Part shown: positions 39,400-49,159 of the stretch, piece by piece | Layout: each line of letters begins with the position of its first letter | Numbering within the stretch: position 1 is the stretch's first letter | NCBI RefSeq assembly: GCF_003219815.1 | Contig: NZ_QJVD01000009.1 | Location: 62,001-126,000 of the forward strand | DNA: 64,000 nt | Source of the DNA: Arthrobacter livingstonensis | GTDB lineage: Bacteria > Actinomycetota > Actinomycetes > Actinomycetales > Micrococcaceae | Direction of reading: 5' to 3' | Notes under the pieces: generated by a model | What the model saw: only the letters and a program-made list of their open reading frames with translations | Databases searched by the model: none | Told to the model about the DNA's origin: nothing | Made by a program: the position numbers and the translations under genes

Positions 39400-40302
39400 T
39401 TACCAGCCGCGCTCTGCGAGGCGGTGCGGCTCGGGGATGTCGGCAACGTTGATGCCGACCATGGCCTCGCCCAAACCGCGCGAGACCTCTGCGATAACGG
39501 CAGGATCGTCGTAGAAGGTGGTGGCCTTTACGACGGCGGCGGCGCGCTGGGCCGGGTTGCCGGACTTGAAGATGCCGGAGCCGACAAACACGCCGTCGGC
39601 GCCGAGCTGCATCATCATGGCGGCGTCGGCGGGGGTGGCGATGCCGCCGGCGGTGAACAGCACCACGGGAAGCTTGCCGGTGGCGGCAATTTCCTTCACG
39701 AGCTCATATGGGGCAGCCAGTTCCTTGGCGGCGACGTACAGCTCGTCCTCGGGCAGGGCGGACAGCTTGGCGATCTGCGCGCGGATCTTGCGCATGTGGC
39801 CCGTGGCGTTCGAGACGTCCCCGGTGCCGGCCTCGCCCTTGGAACGGATCATGGCCGCGCCCTCGTTGATGCGGCGCAGCGCCTCGCCAAGGTTGGTGGC
39901 ACCGCAGACAAAGGGAACCTTGAAGTTCCACTTGTCAATGTGGTGCTCATAGTCGGCCGGGGTCAGGACCTCGGACTCGTCCACGTAGTCGACCCCGAGT
40001 GATTCCAGGACCTGGGCTTCGACAAAGTGCCCGATGCGGGCCTTGGCCATGACGGGGATGGACACGGCGGCAATGATGGCGTCGATCATGTCCGGATCGC
40101 TGGCGCGGGACACGCCACCCTGGGCGCGGATGTCCGCGGGCACGCGTTCCAGGGCCATGACGGCCACGGCGCCGGCATCTTCGGCAATCCTGGCCTGCTC
40201 GACATTGACGACGTCCATGATGACGCCGCCCTTGAGCATCTCGGCCATCCCACGCTTTACCCGACTGCTGCCGGTCACCGCTGATACATCGCTTGTAGAC
40301 AC
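39400..40302 (-). CDS. pdxS: Pyridoxal 5'-phosphate synthase subunit PdxS
   Basis: A 300-residue TIM-barrel synthase making PLP from ribose 5-phosphate, glyceraldehyde 3-phosphate and ammonia. Signature segments are [60 protein letters not shown] and [31 protein letters not shown]. The GTG at 40302 is set by AGAGGGG five bases upstream. It normally sits directly before pdxT; here the two are split by about 7 kb. It is 106 bp from pgsA. Confidence 0.97.
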   Translation of the reverse strand: MSTSDVSAVTGSSRVKRGMAEMLKGGVIMDVVNVEQARIAEDAGAVAVMALERVPADIRAQGGVSRASDPDMIDAIIAAVSIPVMAKARIGHFVEAQVLESLGVDYVDESEVLTPADYEHHIDKWNFKVPFVCGATNLGEALRRINEGAAMIRSKGEAGTGDVSNATGHMRKIRAQIAKLSALPEDELYVAAKELAAPYELVKEIAATGKLPVVLFTAGGIATPADAAMMMQLGADGVFVGSGIFKSGNPAQRAAAVVKATTFYDDPAVIAEVSRGLGEAMVGINVADIPEPHRLAERGW

Positions 40303-40408
40303 AAAAACCCCTCTGGGAAGGAACGAAAGAATAGTCTTGCCCGCAACGTGGCACGCCACACGGGTACGCCCATTCTATTCCCGGTAATGCCGGGTGCTGA
40401 AACCGGGG

Positions 40409-41035
40409 CTACCGCTCGGCCTGCAGATTGCCGTTCATGGCCTGGCGGCGTACAGTGCCCACCCGCTGGACGATGGTCACCACGCTGGCTGCCGCCAGCA
40501 GGACCAGCACGACGGCGAGCACGGCCACCGGGATGCCCAGGCCCACCAGCCCGGTCGCCACGAGCACCACCACGAGCCTGTCGGAACGCTCGGCAATGCC
40601 CACGTTCGCTGTCATCCCCAGCCCCTCGGCCCGGGCCTTGGCGTAGGACACAACGGAGCCGAGCACCAGGCACGTCAGGGCCATGGCCGCGACGAAGGAG
40701 TTGTGCCCGCCGGTGTAAAACCAAATGACGATGCCGGCAAAGACCGCGCCGTCACCCACGCGGTCCAGCGTGGAGTCCAGGAAAGCGCCCCACGGTCCGG
40801 AGCGGCCAATCATGCGCGCCATCAGCCCGTCGATGATGTCGGAGAAGACAAAGACGGTAATGACCACGGTGCCCCAGAAGAGCTGCCCCATCGGGTAGCC
40901 GATCAGGGCGCCGCCGGCAACACCGAGCGTGCCAATGATGGTGACGGCGTCCGGGGACACCTTCAGGCGCACCAGCAGCGCGGCAACCGGTGTGAAGATG
41001 GCTGCAAAGAGCGCGCGGGCGTACTTGTTCAGCAT
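40409..41035 (-). CDS. pgsA: CDP-alcohol phosphatidyltransferase, probable phosphatidylinositol phosphate synthase
   Basis: A 208-residue membrane protein with about six helices. The catalytic CDP-alcohol motif is complete: Asp66, Asp69-Gly70, Ala73-Arg74, Gly83, Asp87 and Asp91 in SDIIDGLMARMIGRSGPWGAFLDSTLD. Its position after HIT and thrS corresponds to the mycobacterial PIP synthase gene, so the product is likely phosphatidylinositol phosphate from CDP-diacylglycerol and inositol phosphate. The ATG at 41035 has GAGGAA upstream. The acyltransferase and pimA genes expected next are absent. Confidence 0.88.
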   Translation of the reverse strand: MLNKYARALFAAIFTPVAALLVRLKVSPDAVTIIGTLGVAGGALIGYPMGQLFWGTVVITVFVFSDIIDGLMARMIGRSGPWGAFLDSTLDRVGDGAVFAGIVIWFYTGGHNSFVAAMALTCLVLGSVVSYAKARAEGLGMTANVGIAERSDRLVVVLVATGLVGLGIPVAVLAVVLVLLAAASVVTIVQRVGTVRRQAMNGNLQAER

Positions 41036-41048
41036 GGATTCTTCCTCG

Positions 41049-41624
41049 TCATGGTTGGCGCGTCCGGCCGGTGGCGTCCCAGGCGCCCGCCACCTGTTCG
41101 CGCACCTCGCCGAGCGTCTGGGTGATGGCCTTGGTGCCGGCGATGATGGGCAGGAAGTTTCCATCCCCGCCCCACCGCGGCACAATGTGCTGGTGCAGGT
41201 GCGAGGCGATGCCCGCCCCGCCCGTGGCACCCTGGTTCATGCCCAGGTTGAAGCCGGAAGGGTTGGCGACCGCCCGCAGCACCCGCATGGCCTGCTGCGA
41301 AAGCGCGGCAAACTCGGCCGTCTCCTCCGCCGTCAGGTCCGTGTAATCGGGCACGTGCCGGTACGGGCACACCAGCAGGTGGCCGGGGTTGTAGGGGAAC
41401 AGGTTCAGCACCACATACGCCAGCGCCCCCCGGTGGACGATCAGCGATTCGGCATCGCTGCGGCCGGGGGCCTCGCAGAAGGGGCAGTTGTGCGGTCCGG
41501 TGACCTGTTCCTGCCCGCCCTTGACATAGGCGAGCCGGTGCGGCGTCCAGAGCCGCTGAAAGGCATCCGGCACGCCCGGAAGTTCAAAGTCGTCCTGCAT
41601 GGACGCCACGCCCTGTTCGCTCAC
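41049..41624 (-). CDS. HIT-domain nucleotide hydrolase/phosphorylase
   Basis: A 191-residue protein of the histidine-triad superfamily. The triad is [16 protein letters not shown], with an earlier [17 protein letters not shown] strand and CPFCEAPG, probably a zinc-binding pair, near residue 48. In actinobacteria the thrS-adjacent HIT protein is an AP4A phosphorylase-like enzyme; the exact substrate is inferred. The GTG overlaps the thrS stop by four bases. Confidence 0.88.
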   Translation of the reverse strand: MSEQGVASMQDDFELPGVPDAFQRLWTPHRLAYVKGGQEQVTGPHNCPFCEAPGRSDAESLIVHRGALAYVVLNLFPYNPGHLLVCPYRHVPDYTDLTAEETAEFAALSQQAMRVLRAVANPSGFNLGMNQGATGGAGIASHLHQHIVPRWGGDGNFLPIIAGTKAITQTLGEVREQVAGAWDATGRTRQP

Positions 41625-43630
41625 GCCGTCCGGTTCCGTACGGCAGTAACAATCCGGGCCACTGCCGTTTCGACGGCCACGCCGTTGTCCTGGCTGCCGT
41701 CGCGGAAGCGGAAGGACACCGCGTTGGCGTCGGCGTCGTCACCGCCGGCAATCAGCACAAACGGCACCTTCTCCTTGCTGGCGGTGCGGATCTTCTTCGG
41801 GAAGCGGTCGCTGGAGGTGTCCACTTCGGCGCGGATGCCCTGCTCCTTTAGCTTGGCGACGACGTCGAACATGTAGTCGTTGAAGGCCTCGGCAACCGGA
41901 ATGGCCACCACCTGAACGGGCGAGAGCCAGGCCGGGAACGCGCCGGCGTAGTGCTCCGTCAGCACTCCCATGAAGCGCTCCACCGAGCCGAACAGGGCGC
42001 GGTGGATCATGACGGGGCGCTGGCGGGTCCCGTCGGCGCCCTGGTACTCAAGCTCAAAGCGTTCGGGGAGGTTGAAGTCCAGCTGGATGGTGGACATCTG
42101 CCAGGTGCGGCCCAGAGCATCCTTGGCCTGGACGGAGATCTTCGGGCCGTAAAACGCGGCGCCGCCGGGATCCGCCACAAGCTCCAGGCCGGAGGCCGTG
42201 GCAACCTCGGCCAGCGTGTTGGTGGCTTCCTCCCATGCTTCGTCGGATCCGACAAACTTTTCCGGATCCTTGGTGGAGAGCTCCAGGTAGAAGTCGTTCA
42301 GCCCGTAGTCCTTCAGGAGGGAGAGGACAAAGTTCAGCGTGTTGGTGAGCTCGTCCTTCATCTGCTCGCGGGTGCAGTAGATGTGTGCATCGTCCTGGGT
42401 CATGCCGCGCACGCGGGTCAGTCCGTGCACCACGCCGGACTTTTCGTAGCGGTAGACCGCACCGAATTCAAACAGGCGCAGCGGAAGTTCACGGTAGGAC
42501 CGTCCGCGGGAGCGGAAGATCAGGTTGTGCATGGGGCAGTTCATCGGCTTGAGGTAGTAGTCCTGGCCGGGCTTGCGCACCGTGCCGTCCTCGTTGAGTT
42601 CCGCATCCACGTGCATGGGCGGGAACATGCCGTCCTTGTACCAGTCCAGGTGGCCGGAGACTTCATAGAGGTTGGCCTTGGTGATGTGCGGGGTGTAGAC
42701 AAAGTCGTAGCCGGCCTCCACGTGGCGCTGGCGCGAGTAGTCCTCCATTTCCTTGCGGATGATCCCGCCCTTGGGGTGGAACACTGGCAGGCCGGAGCCC
42801 AGCTCGTCGGGGAAGGAGAACAGGTCCAGTTCCACGCCCAGCTTGCGGTGGTCGCGGCGCTCGGCCTCGGCGATGCGTTCCTGGTACGCCTTCAGGTCGT
42901 CCTTGGTGGGCCAGGCCGTGCCGTAGATGCGCTGGAGCTGCTGGTTGTTCTGGTTGCCCAGCCAGTAGGCGGCGGAGGTACGGGTCAGCGCGAACGCGTT
43001 GGAGATCAGCTTCGTGTTTTGCAGGTGCGGGCCGCGGCACAGATCGCACCAGATGCTCTCGCCGGACTTGCGGTCGACGTTGTCGTAAATGGTGATGTCA
43101 CCGGCCCCGACCTCAACGTTGACGCCTTCGCCGGCGGTATCGGCGTCGGAGGCCCTGCCCAGCAGCTCCAGCTTGTACGGCTCGTTGGCCATGGCCTCGC
43201 GGGCCTCGTCCCCGGAAACGACGCGGCGGGCGAACTTTTGGTTTTGGTTGACGATCTTGAGCATCATCTTCTCAAGGGTCTTCAGGTCCTCCGGAGTGAA
43301 CGGCTCGGCGACGTCGAAATCGAAGTAGAAGCCGTCGGTGATGTACGGGCCGATGCCGAGCTTGGCGTCGGGGCGCAGCTGCTGCACGGCCTGGGCCATG
43401 ACGTGGGCGGTGGAGTGCCGGAGCACGTTCAGCCCGTCCGGGGAATCGATGGTGACGGCCTCGACGACGGCGCCCCCGGCCAGGGGCTGGTCAAGGTCCG
43501 TCAGCACACCGTTGACACGGGCAACAACTACCTCGCGGCGTTCGAAGAACAGCTCTGCGCCGGTGGTGCCGGTGGCCACCGTCGTCGCAACGCCGTCGAC
43601 ATTGATGGTGATTTGTGTATCCACTGGCAC
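41621..43630 (-). CDS. thrS: Threonine--tRNA ligase
   Basis: A class II synthetase of about 669 residues. It has an N-terminal TGS domain ([22 protein letters not shown]) and an editing domain with [14 protein letters not shown]. The catalytic core contains the [38 protein letters not shown] motif 2 region, and the anticodon domain starts [14 protein letters not shown]. The GTG at 43630 has a full AAGGAG five bases upstream. An ATG at 43651 with GGAG at six bases is nearly as good and would add seven residues. Confidence 0.96.
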   Translation of the reverse strand: MPVDTQITINVDGVATTVATGTTGAELFFERREVVVARVNGVLTDLDQPLAGGAVVEAVTIDSPDGLNVLRHSTAHVMAQAVQQLRPDAKLGIGPYITDGFYFDFDVAEPFTPEDLKTLEKMMLKIVNQNQKFARRVVSGDEAREAMANEPYKLELLGRASDADTAGEGVNVEVGAGDITIYDNVDRKSGESIWCDLCRGPHLQNTKLISNAFALTRTSAAYWLGNQNNQQLQRIYGTAWPTKDDLKAYQERIAEAERRDHRKLGVELDLFSFPDELGSGLPVFHPKGGIIRKEMEDYSRQRHVEAGYDFVYTPHITKANLYEVSGHLDWYKDGMFPPMHVDAELNEDGTVRKPGQDYYLKPMNCPMHNLIFRSRGRSYRELPLRLFEFGAVYRYEKSGVVHGLTRVRGMTQDDAHIYCTREQMKDELTNTLNFVLSLLKDYGLNDFYLELSTKDPEKFVGSDEAWEEATNTLAEVATASGLELVADPGGAAFYGPKISVQAKDALGRTWQMSTIQLDFNLPERFELEYQGADGTRQRPVMIHRALFGSVERFMGVLTEHYAGAFPAWLSPVQVVAIPVAEAFNDYMFDVVAKLKEQGIRAEVDTSSDRFPKKIRTASKEKVPFVLIAGGDDADANAVSFRFRDGSQDNGVAVETAVARIVTAVRNRTA

Positions 43631-43798
43631 GGGAACTCCTTGATTCGTCATGTACGGCTCCATGTTTAAGCAACATACGGGGGTTGCTGTGAGCCTCTTT
43701 GATGGTATCGGTTCCCCCTCACGCCTTCCAACACGGGCGTCCGCGGTCATCACGTGTGCGCGGCTGCCTTCCAGCCTGGGCGCCGCAGGCCCTCCGCC

Positions 43799-46700
43799 TC
43801 AGCCCGCCCGGTGGTCCAGGCTCTCCACCTCCATGCGGCGGGCCAGTTCGGCGGTGGACTGCTGCCCCGGCGTTCCCCGCCCAAGCTCCCGTGCAAGCTC
43901 CCGGCCCCCGGCACGGCTGGAATCGGGGTGCCGGGAATCCTGAGGCCTCCCCGGATCCTGCAGGTACCCGGGGCCCGGCAGGGCCTCCGGACGGGCCAGG
44001 TCCCAGGCCTCCAGCGCCTGCAGGCTGATGCCGCGCGGGCCGGTGCGCCGGGTCAGGCCCCGGATCAGGAGCATGCGGGTGCCGAACAGCAGGGGGCCGG
44101 AGCGTTCCTGCGCCTCGTGGAAGAACGTGGCATCCACGCAGCCGGTGCCGTCGTCGACGCTGATGAACACCACGCGCCGGCCTCCGCGCATGGGCGGGGT
44201 CTGGGTGGCCACGCGCACCCCCGCCACCAGCACCTCCGTGTTGTTGCGCAGCCCCAACAGCTTGTCCGACGTCGTCACCCCCAGTTGCGCCAGCAGCGGG
44301 GCATAGCTGTCCATCAGGTGTGCGCTGGCGTCCAGCGCGAGCAGGTCCAGTTCGGTGCGCACGGTCTCCGCCAGGGTGGGGGCCGGCAGCCTGGCGGCCA
44401 GGGTGCCCAGCTCGAGCTCCCCCAGCGGCAGGTGCAGCTGCCCCTCCATGGCTTCACTGCGCCTGCTCGTTTTCGACGCCGGCATGCTGTTCACATGGGC
44501 GATCAGGTCCGCCCGGTTGGCCGTGTTGCCGGTGAGCTGCTGGGCCGAGCGCTGCAGCGAGTCCAGGGCACCCAGCTGGGCCAGGCGCTTGAGGATGGGC
44601 CGGGACACCTTCGCCCGGCTCCGCAGGTCGGCGAGGGAATCGTAGGGCTGTCCGGCCACAATCCGCTTTAGTTCAGTGCCGGAAAGCCCATACACGTCCG
44701 ACAGGCTCAGCCGGATGCCGGTCACGCCCTCCCCGCCGGCGGCGGCCGGGGTGCGTTCCGCCCGGTAGCATCCGGCACTGGCGTTCACGTCCAGGGGGAG
44801 GATGGGGATGCCCATGCGCCGGGCCTCCGCCACGAGCAGGCGCCGCGGGTACATGCCGGGATCGTGTTCCCACAGGCCGGCCAAAAACTCCGCCGGGTGG
44901 TGGGCCTTCAGCCAGGCCGACTGGTAGGTGGGCACGGCAAAGGCGGCGCCGTGGGCCTTGCAGAACCCAAAGCTGCCAAAAGCCTTCAGTGTGTCCCATA
45001 CCTCCTCGATGGTCTCCGTGCTGTAGCCCCGCTGCCGGGCGTGGGTCCGGAAGTATTTCTCCACGACCGGCTCCTGGTCCGGCTTGCCCAGGCCGCGCCG
45101 GAATTCATCGGCCCGGGACAGCGTGCACCCGGTCATGATGTGCAGGGTGCGCAGCACCTGCTCATGAAAAACCGTCACTCCGTGCGTTTCGGCCAGGGCC
45201 GGCTTAAGGTCGGGGTGGGCGTAGTGTGCGGGGGCAAAGCCTGCACGGTTTTCCAGGTACGGCTTGACCATGTTCGACTTCATGGGCCCGGGCCGGAACA
45301 GGGAAATGTCAATGATGAGGTCGTTGAACTCGCGTGGGGCCATCTTCCCCACCAGCTCCCGCTGGCCCGGTGATTCGATCTGGAAGCAGCCCAGCGTGTG
45401 GGTGCTGCGGATCAGCTCAAAGGTGGGCTCGTCGTCGAGCGGGACGGCGTCAAGGTCAATGAGCCCGTCCTCCCCCACATAGGCCGGTCCCTGCCCGCCC
45501 CCGTCCACCGGGTGGCTCCCGGCAGCCACCACCTCCGCCTTGGAGGGGTGCAGCCGGACCACCTCCCGCACCGCATAGGCCATGGCGCTTTGCATGCGCA
45601 CGCCCAAAACATCCAGCTTGAGCATGCCCATGGCGTCCATGTCATGTTTGTCGAACTGGCTCATGGGCAGGCCCAGTCCGCTGGCCTGCACTGGGGTGCG
45701 GTCCAGGAGGGAGGAATCCCCGAGGATCACCCCGCACGGGTGCATGGAGATGTGCCGGGGCAGCCTGTCCAGCCGCTCGGTCAGGTCCACCAGCAGGTCC
45801 AGCTGCGCCCCTCCCCTGCCGTCCCTTCCTTCCCGGGCGCCGGGCTGCTGCGCCTGCTCCACCCGGGCGGCAAAGTCACGCAGCTCCGGCTTTTCCACCA
45901 GGGCTTCCCGGAAGGAGCCTGCCGAAAAACGCCACAGCTGCTTGGCGATGCCGTCCACATCCTCCGGGTCCATGCCCAGGGCCAGCCCGGCGTCGCGGAC
46001 GGCTCCCCTGGCCCGGTAGCCGTTTTGCATGCTCATCAGCGTGACCCGCTCGGGGCCAAACCGCTCAAAGATCCGGTGGTACACCTTATGCCGTTCGGCG
46101 CTTTCGACGTCCAGGTCAATGTCCGGCAGCGTGGAACGGTCGCGGGAGAGGAAGCGTTCAAAGAGGAGGTCGTTGGCGATCGGGTCCACGGCGCTGATGC
46201 CCAGCACGTAGTTGACCAGCGACGACGCCCCCGAACCACGCGCTGCCCGCCGCACCCCCATGGTGCGGATCATCTCAGATACCTCCGCCACCGTCAGGAA
46301 GTAGGAGGCAAAGCCCAGTTCGTTGATGGTCTCCATCTCCATGGTGAGCCGGTCCCGCGCGGCGGCCAGCCTGTCGCCGCCGAGCCCGGGGAAGCGGAGG
46401 TTCAGCCCGGCCTCGGCACGCTGCCACAACTCAACGGCCGCGGGCTGGGCCAGGCCAAGCACCCCGGCTTCCGGGGTGACGGGCTTCTTCCAGCCCAGGT
46501 CCGACGCCGGATCCAGCCGGCATTTGTCCGCCAGCCTGTGCGTATTGGCCCACAGCTGCTCCAGCTCCGCCACGCTGTACCCACCCTGGCCAACAATTTC
46601 CCGGCCCGCCCGGTACATGGCCGCGGCACCCTTCAGCCAGCCCTGCCCGGTGGGCTGGAGGCCGGGAACCCGTCCCAGCGGCGTGATGGCGCGGGCGGCG

Positions 46701-47431
46701 TCCAGGACGTCCGCGGTGGGGGCATCGTCCTCCCCGCAGTACCGCACGGCATTGCCCAGCACCGCCGGCACGCCAAATTCCTCGGCCAGCTTGAGCATGC
46801 GCACCGCCAGGGTGGTGCTCAGGGGGCTGCCGGGCTCGCTGAAGTGGCTTACAACCTCAACGGCCAAGGTGCCGGCGGGCAGGGTGTCCCGCCAGGTCGA
46901 AAATTTGGTGCGGGGCAGTAGGTACCGACGCCCGCCCATGGCCCGGGCCACGTCGGAAAAGGGGCCCAGCAGGACCGTCAGCGCCGGCGCGCCGGTTTCC
47001 GGATCCAGCACGCCGGCGGCCAGCTGCGCCAGGGTGAGCCCCACGGGACCCCGGGGACGCGCATGGGCGGTGGAGATCAGCCGGCACAGGGCCGTATACC
47101 CTGCGCCGTGGCGCAGGGCCTGCCCTCCGTGGGCCAGAATGACAACACGTCCGGCTTCCGCCAGGATCCCGCCGGGGGATCCCGTGTTTCCTGAGGATCC
47201 CGCGGTTTTGGAAGGCTCCAGGATGGCCAGGTCAACGCCGAGGAGGGGGTCGATGCCGGCGGCCATGCAGGCCTTGACATGCTTGACCGCCCCATAGAGC
47301 CCGTCCCGGTCGGTGCTGGCCAGGGCGTCGGCGCCGTCGTCGGCGGCCGCCTGCACCAGGTCATCGGGCCAGGAGACCCCGTAGTGGGCGCTGTAGGCAC
47401 TGGCGGCATGCAAATGCACAAACTTAGGCAC
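43799..47431 (-). CDS. dnaE2: Error-prone DNA polymerase III alpha subunit DnaE2 (ImuC)
   Basis: A 1210-residue C-family polymerase for damage tolerance. It has a PHP domain at the N-terminus (HLHAASAYSAHYGVSWPDDLVQAAADDG), the palm with catalytic aspartates in LPDIDLDVES, then the fingers region (CTLSRADEFRRGLGKPD, FGFCKAHGAAFAVPTYQSAWLKAHHP). An OB fold near the C-terminus ends with LLIRGLTRRTGPRGISLQALE. The GTG start overlaps the upstream DUF6504 gene by eight bases. No imuA or imuB is adjacent. Confidence 0.95.
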   Translation of the reverse strand: MPKFVHLHAASAYSAHYGVSWPDDLVQAAADDGADALASTDRDGLYGAVKHVKACMAAGIDPLLGVDLAILEPSKTAGSSGNTGSPGGILAEAGRVVILAHGGQALRHGAGYTALCRLISTAHARPRGPVGLTLAQLAAGVLDPETGAPALTVLLGPFSDVARAMGGRRYLLPRTKFSTWRDTLPAGTLAVEVVSHFSEPGSPLSTTLAVRMLKLAEEFGVPAVLGNAVRYCGEDDAPTADVLDAARAITPLGRVPGLQPTGQGWLKGAAAMYRAGREIVGQGGYSVAELEQLWANTHRLADKCRLDPASDLGWKKPVTPEAGVLGLAQPAAVELWQRAEAGLNLRFPGLGGDRLAAARDRLTMEMETINELGFASYFLTVAEVSEMIRTMGVRRAARGSGASSLVNYVLGISAVDPIANDLLFERFLSRDRSTLPDIDLDVESAERHKVYHRIFERFGPERVTLMSMQNGYRARGAVRDAGLALGMDPEDVDGIAKQLWRFSAGSFREALVEKPELRDFAARVEQAQQPGAREGRDGRGGAQLDLLVDLTERLDRLPRHISMHPCGVILGDSSLLDRTPVQASGLGLPMSQFDKHDMDAMGMLKLDVLGVRMQSAMAYAVREVVRLHPSKAEVVAAGSHPVDGGGQGPAYVGEDGLIDLDAVPLDDEPTFELIRSTHTLGCFQIESPGQRELVGKMAPREFNDLIIDISLFRPGPMKSNMVKPYLENRAGFAPAHYAHPDLKPALAETHGVTVFHEQVLRTLHIMTGCTLSRADEFRRGLGKPDQEPVVEKYFRTHARQRGYSTETIEEVWDTLKAFGSFGFCKAHGAAFAVPTYQSAWLKAHHPAEFLAGLWEHDPGMYPRRLLVAEARRMGIPILPLDVNASAGCYRAERTPAAAGGEGVTGIRLSLSDVYGLSGTELKRIVAGQPYDSLADLRSRAKVSRPILKRLAQLGALDSLQRSAQQLTGNTANRADLIAHVNSMPASKTSRRSEAMEGQLHLPLGELELGTLAARLPAPTLAETVRTELDLLALDASAHLMDSYAPLLAQLGVTTSDKLLGLRNNTEVLVAGVRVATQTPPMRGGRRVVFISVDDGTGCVDATFFHEAQERSGPLLFGTRMLLIRGLTRRTGPRGISLQALEAWDLARPEALPGPGYLQDPGRPQDSRHPDSSRAGGRELARELGRGTPGQQSTAELARRMEVESLDHRAG

Positions 47432-47765
47432 CGGGTTCCAGCTCTTCCACCGATTCCCTTAACGCATCATAAATTTTAATGACCCGCCAACGGCCTGCGG
47501 GCAGGTACCTCACCAGGTCCAGGGTCAGCAGCGGGGTCCCGCTGGCACCCCCGTCGCGGCGCACCTGCACCCGCCAGATTTCCCGGTCCACCAGGCCAGC
47601 CCCCGCTCCCGGCGCGGCCCGGGTTTCCTCGTCCCACCAGTTGCGCCGCTCATACCAGCGCACGGGATCTGCTGCGAGCGTGTAGCGGCGCCCGCGCCAC
47701 AACAGGTGCAGGGGCAGCCCGGCAGCGGTCAACCACACCTCAATGCCTTCGCTGAATGTGCCCAT
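47424..47765 (-). CDS. DUF6504 family protein
   Basis: A 113-residue protein of the actinobacterial DUF6504 group, frequently found with Y-family polymerase and DnaE2 genes. Visible features are a tryptophan-rich core (VWLTAAGLPLHLLWRGRRYTLAADPVRWYERRNWWDEE) and VDREIWRVQV with LLTLDLVRYLPAGRWRVIKIYD. The ATG at 47765 is preferred over 47816 because GCAGG precedes it. Function is unknown; translation coupling to dnaE2 (eight-base overlap) suggests a role in translesion synthesis. Confidence 0.75.
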   Translation of the reverse strand: MGTFSEGIEVWLTAAGLPLHLLWRGRRYTLAADPVRWYERRNWWDEETRAAPGAGAGLVDREIWRVQVRRDGGASGTPLLTLDLVRYLPAGRWRVIKIYDALRESVEELEPGA

Positions 47766-47802
47766 GCGTGCCTGCCACCTCCGCCCGCTGCACCACTTGC
47801 CA

Positions 47803-47822
47803 GGTACCGTGTACACGGCACC
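47803..47822. promoter_or_regulatory. 20-bp near-palindrome upstream of DUF6504-dnaE2
   Basis: The core CCGTGTACACGG is a perfect 12-bp palindrome; the extended 20 bp are symmetric except for one pair. It lies 38 bp upstream of the DUF6504 start. It does not match the TCGAAC-N4-GTTCGA type actinobacterial LexA box, so a different regulator may bind. An AT-rich promoter-like stretch follows to about 47862. Confidence 0.45.
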
Positions 47823-48041
47823 AATTGATTACTAGAAAATATATACTAATAAATTTAGTGTACGCTCACTTCACCCGGGACGAAAACCGCCCATGGGGAA
47901 GAAATTCGTAGCGTACGGGCATTTACCCGCACCACAATGCGTTAAGCAAATACCGGCCACGGCCTGACGGCGTCTAGCATGGCTTTAAAAGTCACCGACG
48001 TAACCTGCGCTACGGCGCCTCAACGATTTAAGGAGCGTTCC
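47823..48041. promoter_or_regulatory. AT-rich divergent promoter region
   Basis: Bases 47823-47862 are unusually A/T-rich for this genome and contain a short inverted repeat (ACTAA / TTAGT around 47845-47860). The region separates the leftward DUF6504-dnaE2 pair from the rightward GNAT gene, so promoters for both probably lie here. The AAGGAG of the GNAT gene is at its right end. Confidence 0.4.
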
Positions 48042-48548
48042 ATGACTGACATGGTCACCCTCATCGCCAGGACGACGCCGCTTGAGCGCGAACTCAAAAC
48101 GGCGTCCCGCACAGTGGAGGAATCCGATCTTCCCCGCCTGGGCGAGCTTTACTTCACCGCCTACGAGCCAGGCGTGGCAGGTGCCTCGCTGCAGGCTGCC
48201 ATGGATGACATGCAGGCTTCACTGGCCGGCAAATACGGGCAGTTCCTGCCCAAGGCCTCCCATGTGGCACTGGATGAAAACCAGAAGATCGTGGCCGCAG
48301 TGCTCGTCGTGGAGCGCGCCATTGGAGACGACACGCCGGAGACGCCGTTCATCATCGAGCTCATTACCGACCGTGAACACCGCCGCCAGGGCCTGGCCGA
48401 GGACCTGGTGCTTGCCACCATGGACACGCTGTTCAACGAGGGCCAGCAGGAAGTGGCCCTGCGTGTGGAGGAAAGCAACTCGGCAGCGCTGGCCCTGTAC
48501 CTGTCCCTTGACTTCCGCCGGTGGATGCCGGAGGAAGACGACGACTAA
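48042..48548 (+). CDS. GNAT-family N-acetyltransferase
   Basis: A 168-residue protein with a single acetyltransferase domain. Motif A is FIIELITDREHRRQGLAEDLVLATMDTLFNEGQQEVALRVEESNSAALALYLSLDF. The C-terminus is strongly acidic (PEEDDD). The ATG at 48042 has a perfect AAGGAG six bases upstream. The substrate cannot be inferred. The VOC gene follows after 12 bp. Confidence 0.82.
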   Translation: MTDMVTLIARTTPLERELKTASRTVEESDLPRLGELYFTAYEPGVAGASLQAAMDDMQASLAGKYGQFLPKASHVALDENQKIVAAVLVVERAIGDDTPETPFIIELITDREHRRQGLAEDLVLATMDTLFNEGQQEVALRVEESNSAALALYLSLDFRRWMPEEDDD

Positions 48549-48560
48549 CCGGCACCGGCC

Positions 48561-48998
48561 ATGGAACAGCAGCTGAACTTCATTTCCCTGGGCGTCCGCG
48601 ATGTGGGGCGCTCCCATGACTTTTATGTCACGGGCCTGGGCTGGACCCCGCAGCTGGAGGTGCCGGGGGAGGTCATTTTCCTCCAGGTCAACCATGGACT
48701 GGTCCTTTCACTGTGGAGCCGCGCGCAGATGGCGGCCGAACTCGGCGTCGCCGAGGACGCGCTGCAGTCCCCGGCCGGCGTCCCGCCCGTCACGTTGAGC
48801 CACAACGTTGGCAGCCCCGGGAAGGTCGACGCCGTGGTGGAGCAGGCACGGCAGGCCGGTGCCGACGTCGTCCATCCCCCCAGGCAGCAGGCCTGGGGCG
48901 GGTACAGCGGCTATTTTGCCGATCCGGACGGCTTCCGCTGGGAAGTGGCGTTCAACCCCACCTGGGCCGTGAACGACGCCGGAAACGTCACCGTCTAA
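48561..48998 (+). CDS. VOC (glyoxalase/bleomycin-resistance) superfamily protein
   Basis: A 145-residue protein with two beta-alpha-beta-beta-beta units. The first unit is FISLGVRDVGRSHDFYVTGLGWTP, the second ends AWGGYSGYFADPDGFRWEVAFNP. The pattern DPDGFRWE is typical of VOC metal-ligand strands. The substrate is unknown; it could be an isomerase, dioxygenase or binding protein. It is probably co-transcribed with the preceding GNAT gene. Confidence 0.85.
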   Translation: MEQQLNFISLGVRDVGRSHDFYVTGLGWTPQLEVPGEVIFLQVNHGLVLSLWSRAQMAAELGVAEDALQSPAGVPPVTLSHNVGSPGKVDAVVEQARQAGADVVHPPRQQAWGGYSGYFADPDGFRWEVAFNPTWAVNDAGNVTV

Positions 48999-49159
48999 AC
49001 GGGGAGGATACCGGGGCTGTGAATACTCTGGGAGTTCCCGCAAGGTTCTGCGTTTTCGACAGCTCCGCCGTCGGGGCCGTGTGACGATGGAATGGTTCGC
49101 CCGGCATGGAGCCTGGCAAAGATTCTGCGTCCTGGAGGCGCGTGGCAAGGAGCGCAGCC

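Noticed and set aside
47803-47822. LexA (SOS) box upstream of dnaE2.
   Set aside because: The palindrome CCGTGTACACGG does not resemble the actinobacterial TCGAAC-N4-GTTCGA consensus.
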